DNA of 64,000 nt from JACQFK01 sp964619955 (lineage in GTDB: Bacteria; Planctomycetota; MHYJ01; JACPRB01). Shown piece after piece: positions 26,905 to 35,216 of the stretch; the first letter of the stretch is position 1; each line of letters begins with the position of its first letter. The notes under the pieces are model-generated. The model had not been told where the DNA came from. It did no database searches and worked only from the letters and a program-made list of their open reading frames with translations. The translations under genes and the position numbers were made by a program. The stretch covers positions 11,092-75,091 of the forward strand of contig CAZUJF010000024.1 of the NCBI GenBank assembly GCA_964619955.1. The letters run 5' to 3'.

Positions 26905-27248
26905 GCTGGATCGAAGCCGAAGGCCGCCGCCTGGCGGTCGTGCGCACGCCCGAGGGGGTCTGGATCGGCTGGCCCGGGCGCGCGAAATTCTTTCCCCGGA
27001 CCGCCGCTGAAGCCCCCGTCAGCGCCGCTGAAACCCGGGATGTCCGGGCCCCGATGACGGGCCGTCTCGTGAAGGCCCCGGCGGCCGCGGGGCGGGCCGT
27101 GGCGGAGGGCGACCTGCTCTTCGTGCTTGAGGCGATGAAGATGGAATACCGCATCCTGTCGCCGCGCGCGGGCGTCGTGCGGTCCGTGCAGGTCCGCGAG
27201 GGGGATCTCGTGGACCTGGGCCGCGTCCTGCTGGACTTCGAGCCATGA
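26901..27248 (+). CDS. Biotin carboxyl carrier protein, stand-alone
   Basis: 115 aa. Biotinyl-lipoyl beta-barrel in the C-terminal 75 residues with the biotinylation motif EAMKME (Lys80) and the matching RAPMTGRLVKAPAAAGRAV strand pattern. The N-terminal 45 residues (SWIEAEGRRLAVVRTPEGVW) look like a leftover of the BT domain that normally joins biotin carboxylase and carrier. Overlaps both neighbours by four bases. Confidence 0.9.
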   Translation: MSWIEAEGRRLAVVRTPEGVWIGWPGRAKFFPRTAAEAPVSAAETRDVRAPMTGRLVKAPAAAGRAVAEGDLLFVLEAMKMEYRILSPRAGVVRSVQVREGDLVDLGRVLLDFEP

Positions 27249-28093
27249 TCCGCATCGTCGAGGTCGGGCCCCGCGACGGGCTGCAGAACGAGGCGGCCCT
27301 GATTCCGACGGAGGCGAAGGTCGCGTTCGTCGACCGGCTTTCGGAGTCCGGGCTCCGCGAGATCGAGGCGGGGGCCTTCGTCTCGCCGAAGTGGGTCCCC
27401 CAGCTGGCGGATTCCGACGCGGTCTTCGCGCGCATCCGCCGCGCCCCGGGGGTCGCGTACTCCGCGCTCGTTCCGAACCTGCAGGGGCTCGAACGCGCCG
27501 TGGCGGCCCGGGTGGACAAGGTCGCCGTCTTCACGGCGGCGAGCGAAACGTTCAACCGGAAGAACATCAACGCCTCCATCGACGAATCCTTCGAGCGGCT
27601 GCGGCCCGTGGTGGAGCGTGCGCGCGGCCTCCAACTGCCCGTGCGCGGCTACGTCTCGACGGCGTTCTGGTGCCCCTACGAGGGGAGGGTCGAGCCGGCG
27701 CGCGCCGTGGAGGTCTGCCGCCGCCTGGCGGACCTCGGCGTCGACGAGATCTCCGTCGGGGACACGATCGGGAAAGCCGCGACGGCGGAGGTCGCCGCGC
27801 TTCTGGAGGCGCTGCTTCCCGTGGTGCCGGCCGGACGGATCGCGCTGCATTTCCACGACACCTATCACCATGCCGTCGACAACGTTCTGGAGGGCTTGAG
27901 GCTCGGAATCCGCGCCTTCGATTCCAGCGTGGGCGGACTCGGGGGCTGCCCCTACGCCCCCGGAGCGAGGGGCAACGTGGCCACGGAGGCGCTGATCTCG
28001 GCCCTGCGCGGGGCGGGGGAGCGGGTGGACGTCGATCCCGCCGTGCTGGCGCAGGCCCGCCGCGACCTGGCGCCGCACCTCGGGCGCGGATAG
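27245..28093 (+). CDS. Hydroxymethylglutaryl-CoA lyase
   Basis: 282 aa TIM-barrel enzyme. VGPRDGLQNEAALIP (about residues 7-21) carries catalytic Arg/Asp; HFHDTYHHAVDN (about 203-214) supplies the metal-binding histidines; SVGGLGGCPYAPGARGN contains the family's active-site Cys in a G-G-C-P-Y-A-P-G loop. It splits HMG-CoA into acetyl-CoA and acetoacetate, the last leucine-catabolism step encoded here. No isovaleryl-CoA dehydrogenase is in the window. Confidence 0.93.
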   Translation: MIRIVEVGPRDGLQNEAALIPTEAKVAFVDRLSESGLREIEAGAFVSPKWVPQLADSDAVFARIRRAPGVAYSALVPNLQGLERAVAARVDKVAVFTAASETFNRKNINASIDESFERLRPVVERARGLQLPVRGYVSTAFWCPYEGRVEPARAVEVCRRLADLGVDEISVGDTIGKAATAEVAALLEALLPVVPAGRIALHFHDTYHHAVDNVLEGLRLGIRAFDSSVGGLGGCPYAPGARGNVATEALISALRGAGERVDVDPAVLAQARRDLAPHLGRG

Positions 28094-28139
28094 GGGTATA
28101 CTGGATTCACAGCCTGAGTGATTGCTCTGGGGAGGATCC

Positions 28140-28442
28140 ATGGGACTCGGACGCTACTTCCTGCACAACGTGCTGGATTCGGCCAAGTTCGCCAAGCTCG
28201 ACGCGGCGATGGACGACCGAAAGTCCTACGAGGATTTCAAGGGTCCCAAGGGCAAGGATCCGGTGCTGCAGCTGGAGTACGAGCTGGGGTGCGTGTCCCT
28301 GGTCTGCCGCACGCTCATCGAGGTGATGCTCGCCAAGAAGGTCTGCACGAAGGCGGAGCTCGAGGAGCTCCTGGACAAGATCGACCAGCAGGACGGCGCG
28401 CGCGCCGGCAACTTCGACCCGCGGAATTTCGGCGTGAGCTGA
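28140..28442 (+). CDS. Small cytoplasmic protein, unknown function
   Basis: 100 aa, ATG preceded by GGGGAGGATCC. Helical and charged, with Cys residues in LGCVSLVCRTLIEVMLAKKV and a C-terminal AELEELLDKIDQQDG helix. TATACT at 28097-28102 lies 37 bases upstream and probably starts a new transcript after the HMG-CoA lyase gene. The stop TGA shares its last base with the next gene's ATG. No family recognised. Confidence 0.65.
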   Translation: MGLGRYFLHNVLDSAKFAKLDAAMDDRKSYEDFKGPKGKDPVLQLEYELGCVSLVCRTLIEVMLAKKVCTKAELEELLDKIDQQDGARAGNFDPRNFGVS

Positions 28443-29089
28443 TGGGGGCTTTTGTCGCCGTCCTGCTCGCGGCCCAGACGGCCCCCGCCCAGGATCCTCT
28501 CCGCGACGACTGGCTCCCGCTCGCCGCCGGGAACCAGTGGACCTACCGCAGCGACTACGACGACGTGACGGAATTCGTCCACGAGGTGGTCGGGACCGAG
28601 AAGGTCGGCGCGGTCGACTGCTTCGTGGTGGAGCACCGGTCGTTCAACCCGAGCTACGAAGGGCCCCGGATCCTGCGCAAGGAGTGGCTGGCGAAGGACG
28701 GGGAGGGCACGCTGATCCACCGCCTGCAGCGGGGCCGCAGCCTGATGGAGGTCGACAAGCCGTTCTTCAAGCTCAAGCGGGACCTCCGCAAGAACGACGC
28801 GTGGGAGGGCGAGGCGCGCATCGCGGAGAACCCGCCGCGCTTCCGCGCGTGGGTGGAGGACGAGGTCGACGTCGAGGTCCCGGCCGGGAAATTCCGCGCG
28901 CAGCGGCTGCGGACGCGGGTCGAGGCCGGATCGAAATTCACGGCCGAAGGGTTCGAGTGGTATGCGCGGGGCACGGGCCTGGTGAAAGCGGAGGTGACGC
29001 TCCGGATCGGGGGGGAGGGGACCTCGTTCACGAGCGAGCTGAAGAAGTTCCGGCCGGGGGGCAAGGAGAAGCCCCCGGAACGCCGATAA
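28442..29089 (+). CDS. Exported protein, unknown function
   Basis: 215 aa; short signal peptide MGAFVAVLLAAQTAPAQD. The mature part is beta-rich (LPLAAGNQWTYRSDYDDVTE, EVDVEVPAGKFRAQRLRTRV, GLVKAEVTLRIGGEGTSF), a pattern like small exported lipocalin/DUF3108-style proteins found in many bacteria. Coupled to the upstream small gene by a TGATG overlap. Confidence 0.65.
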   Translation: MGAFVAVLLAAQTAPAQDPLRDDWLPLAAGNQWTYRSDYDDVTEFVHEVVGTEKVGAVDCFVVEHRSFNPSYEGPRILRKEWLAKDGEGTLIHRLQRGRSLMEVDKPFFKLKRDLRKNDAWEGEARIAENPPRFRAWVEDEVDVEVPAGKFRAQRLRTRVEAGSKFTAEGFEWYARGTGLVKAEVTLRIGGEGTSFTSELKKFRPGGKEKPPERR

Positions 29090-29093
29090 TAGG

Positions 29094-29966
29094 ATGATGA
29101 AGCGGGTCGGCAGGCTGCTGGCCCCGGGAGCGGCGCTCGCCGTCCTCCTCCTGGCCGGCGGCTCCCTTTCGGAGTCCGTGGAGTCCCCCCTCCACCGCGC
29201 CCTCCACCAGGTGCGGCGTCAGGATTACCGTCCCTTGTTCGACATCGCCGGCGGGCGCGTCTGCGCCGTCTTCCGTCCCGAACGCGAGAACGCCTTCGTC
29301 GAGGAGCTGATGTCGCTGTCGGGAAAATGGAAGGCGCTGACGCGGGGGCAGGCCTCGTATGAGAAGCTGGTCCGGAAGCTCTTTGAGCGGCATGTCTTCG
29401 GACCGGCGGACCTCGAGGGCCTTTATGCCCGGCTGCGCGAGGATCTGGCCTACGGCTTCGCGGCGATGGAGAACCGGCTGCTGGTGTCCATCGAGGCCGA
29501 TCTGCGCGTCGCGCGTCCGGAGCTTTCCGTCCCCGAATTGCGGCAGGAATACCGGCGTCTGGCGGCCGAACTCGCCGGGCAGGCGGCGGGGGACCTGGGC
29601 ATGAACCTGGTCTCCTTCGCGGGGAGCGAGGCGGTGTCGATCCTGGGGCTCTCGGCGCTGGCCTCCAGCGGCGTGCTCGGCCCCGCCCTCGCGGCGGGGG
29701 GGGCGTCGGGGGCCTGGAGCCTGGGGGCGGGCCTGATCCTCGGAATCGGGGCGGGCCTGGCGATCGACTGGGCGCTCGGGGACGCCTACGAGGCGTCCGC
29801 GAGGGCCGAGGTCCGCCGGGTGACGCAGGCGATCCGCACCCGGCTGATCGACGCCGTCCACGACACGCTCGCGGAGGCCGTGGTGCGGCACCGCGCCCTG
29901 CAGGAGGCCCGCGTGTCCGCGCTCTTCGAAAGGAGGCCCCATGGCGGCGTGGCTCGTCATCCTTAG
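29094..29966 (+). CDS. Membrane-anchored protein, unknown function
   Basis: 290 aa. N-terminal signal/anchor (about residues 8-24), a long helical soluble part (SGKWKALTRGQASYEKLVRK, YRRLAAELAGQAAGDLGMNL), then a glycine/alanine-rich double membrane hairpin (about 178-225) and a helical C-terminus. It overlaps the next gene by 26 bases in another frame, so the two are probably co-expressed. No recognisable domain. Confidence 0.6.
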   Translation: MMKRVGRLLAPGAALAVLLLAGGSLSESVESPLHRALHQVRRQDYRPLFDIAGGRVCAVFRPERENAFVEELMSLSGKWKALTRGQASYEKLVRKLFERHVFGPADLEGLYARLREDLAYGFAAMENRLLVSIEADLRVARPELSVPELRQEYRRLAAELAGQAAGDLGMNLVSFAGSEAVSILGLSALASSGVLGPALAAGGASGAWSLGAGLILGIGAGLAIDWALGDAYEASARAEVRRVTQAIRTRLIDAVHDTLAEAVVRHRALQEARVSALFERRPHGGVARHP

Positions 29967-30696
29967 CCTCGCGGCCCCCCAGTCGGCGGCGGCGAAGAAG
30001 CTGGCGAAGGAAGTGGTGGAGTCGTTCGGCCGGGAGGCGCTGGAACGCGCGGAGCCCCGCGTCGTCCGCCTGGTCGAATCGCTGGGCGACGACGCGGCCC
30101 GGGCGCTGCGCCGCACGGGTCCCGCGGGCGTGGCCCTGCTGGAGCGGCACGGGGCGGCGGGGCTGCGCGTCCTGCTGCGCTGGGGGGACGACGGGCTGCG
30201 GGTGCTGGCGCTCGAGGGGGACCAGGCGCTCGCCGCGCTCGCGCGTCATGGCGACGACGCGATGGAACTGATGATCCGGCATCCCGGGGTGGGGCGCGAC
30301 CTCCTGGGGCGCTTCGGGAGGGATGTCGTCCGGTTGAAGATCTCCACCGACAGCGCGGTGAATCTCGCGCGGCTCGCGGAGCCGATCGCCTCCACCGGAA
30401 GGGCCGCGGAGATCCTGGCCGTGACGGAGCGTTTCGGGGACCGCGCCTGCGCGTTCCTGTGGAAGCACAAGGGGGTCGTTTTCGGGGCGGCGCTGCTGAC
30501 CGCGTTCCTGAGGGATCCCGAACCCTATCTCAACGGCGTCAAGGAACTGGCGGCGGAGCCGCTGGGCGGGCTCGCGCGGGAGGCGGCCTCCCGCACGAAC
30601 TGGACGCTGGTGATCCTGGCGGTGCTGGGCGCCGGGAGCCTCCTCCTCGGTCTGCGCTGGTCGCTGCGTCCGCGGCGCGCCGGAAGCGGGGCTTGA
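29941..30696 (+). CDS. Membrane-associated repeat protein, unknown function
   Basis: 251 aa. Signal peptide (MAAWLVILSLAAPQSAAA), then short leucine/alanine repeats of about 18 residues ending in G-D-D or H-G (ALLERHGAAGLRVLLRWGDD, GLRVLALEGDQALAALARHG, DDAMELMIRHPGVGRDLLGR). A C-terminal membrane helix (about 222-240) is followed by a basic tail. The AAAGG-type ribosome site lies inside the previous gene. Function unknown. Confidence 0.6.
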   Translation: MAAWLVILSLAAPQSAAAKKLAKEVVESFGREALERAEPRVVRLVESLGDDAARALRRTGPAGVALLERHGAAGLRVLLRWGDDGLRVLALEGDQALAALARHGDDAMELMIRHPGVGRDLLGRFGRDVVRLKISTDSAVNLARLAEPIASTGRAAEILAVTERFGDRACAFLWKHKGVVFGAALLTAFLRDPEPYLNGVKELAAEPLGGLAREAASRTNWTLVILAVLGAGSLLLGLRWSLRPRRAGSGA

Positions 30697-30744
30697 CGGG
30701 CCGGTGCTGATCGCTATGATGGCGCGCGGGCGTCCCGGGCTGAT

Positions 30745-30820
30745 GGGGCTGTAGCTCAGCTGGGAGAGCGCGTGAATGGCATTCACGAGGTCGAGGGTTC
30801 AACCCCCTTCAGCTCCACCA
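30745..30820 (+). tRNA. tRNA-Ala (anticodon GGC)
   Basis: 76 bases including an encoded CCA. Acceptor GGGGCTG pairs with the 3' side CAGCTCC (one G-U); D arm GCTC...GAGC; anticodon stem CGTGA/TCACG around loop ATGGCAT; T arm GAGGGTTCAACCCCC. TATGAT at about 30714 may be its -10. Confidence 0.95.
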
Positions 30821-30899
30821 CCCCGGGTCGCCCGAACCCCGAAGTGTTATTCCCTGCCGAACCCGGACTCCCCGGACGTCTAATACACAGGGAGGAACC

Positions 30900-33008
30900 G
30901 TGGTGCTGCTGACCCCCCTGCTGCTGGCCCTGGTCTGTTCCGTGCAATCCGAGGCGGATCTCGCACGCTTCATCGAACAGCTCGGCTCCGATTTCCTCGA
31001 GGACCGGGAGGCGGGCCGGAGGGAGCTGGACAAGGCCGGCCCCAAAGCGGAGGCGCTGCTGCTGCGGGCGCTGTCGTCCCCGGACCACCGGGTGCGCCGG
31101 AGCTCCCTCCAGGTGCTGGCCGGGTTCCGGAGCGCGAAGGCCCGGGTCCGCGCGGCGGAACTGTTCGCGGGCGACGAGGACGCCTCGGTGCAGGAGGCCG
31201 CCTTCCAGCTGCTGCGGGAGCTGGGGCGCGAGGCGGAAGCCGAGCTGATCCGGGCGCTCGCGCATGAATCGGTCGAGGTCCGCCGCGGGGCGGTGGAGAC
31301 GCTGAAGACGCTGCAGAGCCCTAACACGGTGGAGCCGCTGGCGGAGCTCTTCAAGCGGGAGACGGACAGGGCCGTGAAGGAGGCCGTGTTCAGAAGCCTG
31401 CTCTCGATGGGGGCGGCGGCGCAGGGCTTCCTGCTGTCGTGCCTGGGGTCCGGGGAGGCGCGGGAGCGGCGGGAGGCCCTCGCGGCGCTGAGGGACGTCG
31501 AAACGCCGGTCGTGCTCGAACGCATCGGCCGGCTGTTCGCCGTGGAGACGGACGCCGACGCGCTGAGGTTCGCCGGGGATTATCTCGAGAAGGCGGGCCC
31601 GGCGGCGGAGCCGTTTCTGGCGGCCGGGCTCCGGGGCGCCCGGGAACTCGTCCGTCTCCGCGCCCTGCAGGGGCTGGCGGTCCTGCGCAGCCGCGCCGGC
31701 CTCGAGGGCGCCGCCGCGCTGCTGATCGCGGACCCCTCGGAACCCGTCCGGAGCGCCGCGGCGGAATACCTGGCGGAACTGGGCGGTCCGGAAGCGGAAG
31801 CGGCGTTTCTCAAAGGTCTGGCGGGGACGAATCCGGGGATCCGCCTGCTGTCGATCCAGAAACTCGGCGGACTGCGCTCCCCCAAGCCGCTCGGGACGGT
31901 GGCGCAGCTCTTCCGTTCCGAGAAGGATCCGGCGCTGCGGCGCGCCTGCTTCGATTACCTCCGCCGGCTGGGCCGGGCGGCGGAGCAGGAACTGCTGCTG
32001 GCGATGTCGGACGAGGACCGCACGTTCCGGATCGAGGCGGTGAGGGCCCTGGGCGAGGCGGGGGCCGAGGCCGCCATCCCCAGGCTGGTGCTGATCGTGG
32101 GCGAACTCGAGCCGGAGCTCCGCTCCGCCGCGGAGGAGGCGCTGGCGCGGCTGGGTCCCAAGGCCCTCCAGGCGGCGCGCGCCGAGGTCGAGGCGGGGCG
32201 ACTGAAGGCGCGGTCCCTGGAGGCCGTTTTGTCGCTCCACCACCAGGAGGCGGTGGAGCAGGCGCTCGACCGGCTGGTGACCGAACAGGGGGGCACCGGA
32301 TTCTTCGGGGGGCAGTTCAAGCCGCTGGCCGCGCTCGGACCGGAGGTGGCGGGACCGGTGCTGCTCCGCATGGTCCAGGATCCCCGCTTCGCCTACCGCA
32401 AGTCGCCGCGGCGGGACCGCATCCCGAATTACGACAACTGCCTGCGGGAACTCGCGGTCATGGCGCTGGGGGAGCTCGCGGTGCCCGGGGCCGCGGACGC
32501 GCTGGAGCGCCTGCTCCAGGAGACCCAGCCGGCGAGCCGACTCAACACGCTGCACGAGGAGGCCCTGCTCTCGCTGCACCGTCTGGGGCGTCCGGCCCCG
32601 CTTGAGGCGTATCTGGGCGCGGCGGAGGCCCGGGTGGAGGAACTCCTGGGCAAGGGGGAGCGGCTGGACGAGGCCTGCGACCTCCTGTTCAAGAAGGGCA
32701 TGCTGCTGAACCGGGCGGGGCGGCGCGAGGCGTCGGCGGCGGCCTATCGACGTCTGCTCGCCGTGTCGGAGAAGCCTCCCCCGTGGAGGGACTTGCCCCT
32801 GGTGCTCTACAACCTCGCCTGCCTGGCGTCGATGGGCGGGGAGAAGGCGCGCGCCGTCGAATGGCTCGAGAGGGCGGTCCGGGCCGGCTATCAGGATCGC
32901 GCGTGGATCGAACTGGACCAGGAACTCGACGCGATCCGCGGCGAGGAGGGCTATCGGAAGCTGCTCGCCGACGAGAAGCTGCTGCCCAAGGCCGCCCCTC
33001 CCAAGTAA
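30900..33008 (+). CDS. Secreted HEAT-repeat / tetratricopeptide-like protein
   Basis: 702 aa, GTG start after GGGAGGAACC. Signal peptide to about residue 18. Residues 25-480 consist of HEAT/PBS-lyase-like repeats of about 38 residues (KAGPKAEALLLRALSSPDHR, VRRSSLQVLAGFRSAKARVR and so on). The C-terminal 170 residues have TPR-like helices (NRAGRREASAAAYRRLLAVS, LYNLACLASMGGEKARAVEW). A repeat scaffold for protein-protein contacts, probably periplasmic; partners unknown. Long HEAT proteins of this sort are common in planctomycetes. Confidence 0.8.
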   Translation: MVLLTPLLLALVCSVQSEADLARFIEQLGSDFLEDREAGRRELDKAGPKAEALLLRALSSPDHRVRRSSLQVLAGFRSAKARVRAAELFAGDEDASVQEAAFQLLRELGREAEAELIRALAHESVEVRRGAVETLKTLQSPNTVEPLAELFKRETDRAVKEAVFRSLLSMGAAAQGFLLSCLGSGEARERREALAALRDVETPVVLERIGRLFAVETDADALRFAGDYLEKAGPAAEPFLAAGLRGARELVRLRALQGLAVLRSRAGLEGAAALLIADPSEPVRSAAAEYLAELGGPEAEAAFLKGLAGTNPGIRLLSIQKLGGLRSPKPLGTVAQLFRSEKDPALRRACFDYLRRLGRAAEQELLLAMSDEDRTFRIEAVRALGEAGAEAAIPRLVLIVGELEPELRSAAEEALARLGPKALQAARAEVEAGRLKARSLEAVLSLHHQEAVEQALDRLVTEQGGTGFFGGQFKPLAALGPEVAGPVLLRMVQDPRFAYRKSPRRDRIPNYDNCLRELAVMALGELAVPGAADALERLLQETQPASRLNTLHEEALLSLHRLGRPAPLEAYLGAAEARVEELLGKGERLDEACDLLFKKGMLLNRAGRREASAAAYRRLLAVSEKPPPWRDLPLVLYNLACLASMGGEKARAVEWLERAVRAGYQDRAWIELDQELDAIRGEEGYRKLLADEKLLPKAAPPK

Positions 33009-33069
33009 CCAAGTAAAGTGTCGCCGGTCCGGATATAACCCGCCTCCGCGGACGTTCCATATCAAGACC

Positions 33070-33621
33070 ATGTTGACGCCGCCCCAGAACCCGGAATTCG
33101 AGAAGCTGCTCCGCAAGCATCTCGACGCGTTCTATTTCACCGCGCTGGATCTGAGCGGAAACGCGAGCGATGCGGAGGACCTGGTCCAGGAGGCCGCGTT
33201 GAAGGGCCTGCGCCGCTTCGATTCCTTCGAGCAGGGGACGGATTTCAAGGCGTGGATGACGCGGATCCTGGCGAACACGTACATCGACCTCTACCGCCGC
33301 CGCCGGCGCGAAAAGCCGGTGGCGGCGGAAGAGGCCTTCCAGGCCCTGGCCGAGGCGGAATCCCCGCTGCGGCGCGCGGATCTGGAGTTTCTTCTTCCCG
33401 AGGACGTGGAGCGGGCGCTGGCCTCGCTGGCCGAGGAGCAGCGTGCGGCGATCGTGCTCGTGGACGTGAACGGGATGACGAACCAGGAGGCGGCGGAGGC
33501 CCTGGGCTGGCCGCTGGGCACGGTGAATTCCCGGGTCTACCGGGGCCGCCAGGAGCTTCGCGGCGTCCTCCGGAAGCTGGCGGACGAATTTCGCGGCATC
33601 GGAAAGGGAAGCACGAGATGA
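33070..33621 (+). CDS. ECF-family RNA polymerase sigma factor
   Basis: 183 aa. Sigma region 2 (DAEDLVQEAALKGLRRFDSF, TDFKAWMTRILANTYIDLYR, about residues 35-80) and region 4 (LASLAEEQRAAIVLVDVNGM, AEALGWPLGTVNSRVYRGRQ, about 118-163). It directs core RNA polymerase to a private promoter set. The stop overlaps the start of the downstream anti-sigma-like membrane protein (ATGA), the usual sigma/anti-sigma arrangement. Confidence 0.9.
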   Translation: MLTPPQNPEFEKLLRKHLDAFYFTALDLSGNASDAEDLVQEAALKGLRRFDSFEQGTDFKAWMTRILANTYIDLYRRRRREKPVAAEEAFQALAEAESPLRRADLEFLLPEDVERALASLAEEQRAAIVLVDVNGMTNQEAAEALGWPLGTVNSRVYRGRQELRGVLRKLADEFRGIGKGSTR

Positions 33622-34457
33622 ACGACGAAGAATTGCGACGGCTCCTTCAGGGGTCCCTCGCGGCGCGCCGCCTGCCCTCGGAGGCGCGGGAGCGGATCCT
33701 GCTGGTCCTGCGCCGGCGGCGCCGCTCCGGCTGGCTGGCGGCGGCCGCGGCCGTCCTGCTGGTGTCCCTGGTCTCCTCGGCGCTGCTGCTGCCCGGGAAG
33801 GCGGCGACGCCGTCCATGATCCGGGAGGCGGTGGAGCATCACCGCGAGGCGCGGACCTTCGGGCATTCGGGGTCCTCCTCGAGCGAAATTTCGGAGATGG
33901 TGAGCGAGGCGTGCGGGCGGGAGCTGGATCTTCCGGCGCTCCGCGACGGCGGCTTCGTGCAGTTGCAGGCCCACGGGTGCGCGGGCATGGGCGGGGTCCA
34001 CGTGATCTATGCGAACTCGTGGCTGAAGGTCTCCTGTTTCGTGCTTTCCGCGTGCACGGCGGATCTCGCCGCGGGACGCCTGATCGAGCATTCGGACATC
34101 CGCGTGCGGGCCTTCGAGATCGGCGACCACAGCGTGGTGGCCGTCCCGGAGGGCGACCTGACGAAGGTCTGGGTGGCCGCGCTGCGCCCGGAGCAGCTGG
34201 CGGACATCGCGATGGATTCGGAGCTGAAGAAGCACCAGCTCAAGACCACGGTGTTCACCGTGTCGGACACGGCGCTGTCCGGCCCGCTCGGCGCCGCGCT
34301 CCGCAACACGCCCGGAGTGGAGGACGTGCGGGTGGAGGATTCTCGCCACGAGGCGTACATCCGCTACGACCGGCGCCGCGTCTCCCCCGACGAGCTGGCC
34401 GCGATGATGGTCCTGAACGGATTCCCCGCCGAGCCCCGGGAATGGGGGGGGCGCTAG
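33618..34457 (+). CDS. Membrane-bound anti-sigma factor-like protein with HMA-like C-terminal domain
   Basis: 279 aa. Residues 1-38 form a short cytoplasmic anti-sigma-like segment (EELRRLLQGSLAARRLPSEA), followed by one membrane helix (about 39-60). The periplasmic part (about 65-190) carries several Cys residues (SEACGRELD, QAHGCAGMGG, SCFVLSACTADL). The last 70 residues look like a heavy-metal-associated fold (LGAALRNTPGVEDVRVEDSR, IRYDRRRVSPDELAAMMVLN) but lack the metal-binding CxxC. By position it should restrain the ECF sigma factor; the Cys-rich exterior suggests redox or metal sensing, an inference. Confidence 0.65.
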   Translation: MNDEELRRLLQGSLAARRLPSEARERILLVLRRRRRSGWLAAAAAVLLVSLVSSALLLPGKAATPSMIREAVEHHREARTFGHSGSSSSEISEMVSEACGRELDLPALRDGGFVQLQAHGCAGMGGVHVIYANSWLKVSCFVLSACTADLAAGRLIEHSDIRVRAFEIGDHSVVAVPEGDLTKVWVAALRPEQLADIAMDSELKKHQLKTTVFTVSDTALSGPLGAALRNTPGVEDVRVEDSRHEAYIRYDRRRVSPDELAAMMVLNGFPAEPREWGGR

Positions 34458-35210
34458 ATGCGGCGGCTCCTGATCCTCCCCGTCCTGGCTCTTGCGGTGC
34501 TGCTGGGGGGCGCGGCCGGACAGCAGTCCGCCCCCGAGTGGATGAAGCTGGACTACGCCAAGGCGCTCTCCACGCAGACGGGCAAGCTGATCCTCGCCTA
34601 CATCGCCTGCGACCCGCAGACGGGCATGTCCAAGTCGTGCGGCAACGGCGGCACGGACCGGGCCTTCACGGACAGCGCGCTCTCCAAGCGTCTGGAGGCG
34701 TTCTACCCGGTCCGGGTCTGCGACAAGAAGACCGCGCTGGACCTCCGCGCGACGAAGGCGCTCGAAGTGCTTTTCCTGGACGGCGACGGCGACGAGGTGA
34801 CCCGCGGCGCCTTCGGCGACGCGCGCTCCCTGGAGACGCTGCTGAAGGCGGCGGAGCAGCGCTACGTGTCGAAGGAGATCGCCTGGGCGGCGAAGGCGCC
34901 CGCGGCGGACTCCGAGCGGCGGCCGTCGCTGCTGGTCTTCGCCGACGAGCGGAAGGACTCCCTGGAGACGCTCAAGGCCCTCGAGGATCGGACGCTCGTG
35001 AAGTACCAGGAGCGCTTCCACTTCGTGAAGCTGGCGGGCAAGCGGGACGCCGAGGAGGCCAGACGCTGGGGGGTCGTCGCCCTGCCCACCGTGCTCATCC
35101 TCGATCCGCTCAAGCCGGAGGTGCTGGAACGCTCCTCCGGCCGCCGCAGCCCCCGGGAGCTGAAGGGGCTGATCACGAAGGCGCTGGGGAAGCTGGACGC
35201 GAAGAAGTAG
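34458..35210 (+). CDS. Exported tandem thioredoxin-like protein
   Basis: 250 aa starting directly after the anti-sigma stop. Signal peptide to about residue 22. Two thioredoxin-like halves: residues 30-120 (KLILAYIACDPQTGMSKSCG, with two Cys in an unusual spacing) and residues 145-250 (SLLVFADERKDSLETLKALE; cis-Pro pattern VVALPTVLILDPLKPE). The second half lacks a CxxC pair, so it may be structural. Third gene of the ECF-sigma operon, which fits an envelope redox-stress response. Confidence 0.72.
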   Translation: MRRLLILPVLALAVLLGGAAGQQSAPEWMKLDYAKALSTQTGKLILAYIACDPQTGMSKSCGNGGTDRAFTDSALSKRLEAFYPVRVCDKKTALDLRATKALEVLFLDGDGDEVTRGAFGDARSLETLLKAAEQRYVSKEIAWAAKAPAADSERRPSLLVFADERKDSLETLKALEDRTLVKYQERFHFVKLAGKRDAEEARRWGVVALPTVLILDPLKPEVLERSSGRRSPRELKGLITKALGKLDAKK

Positions 35211-35216
35211 CCCGGC

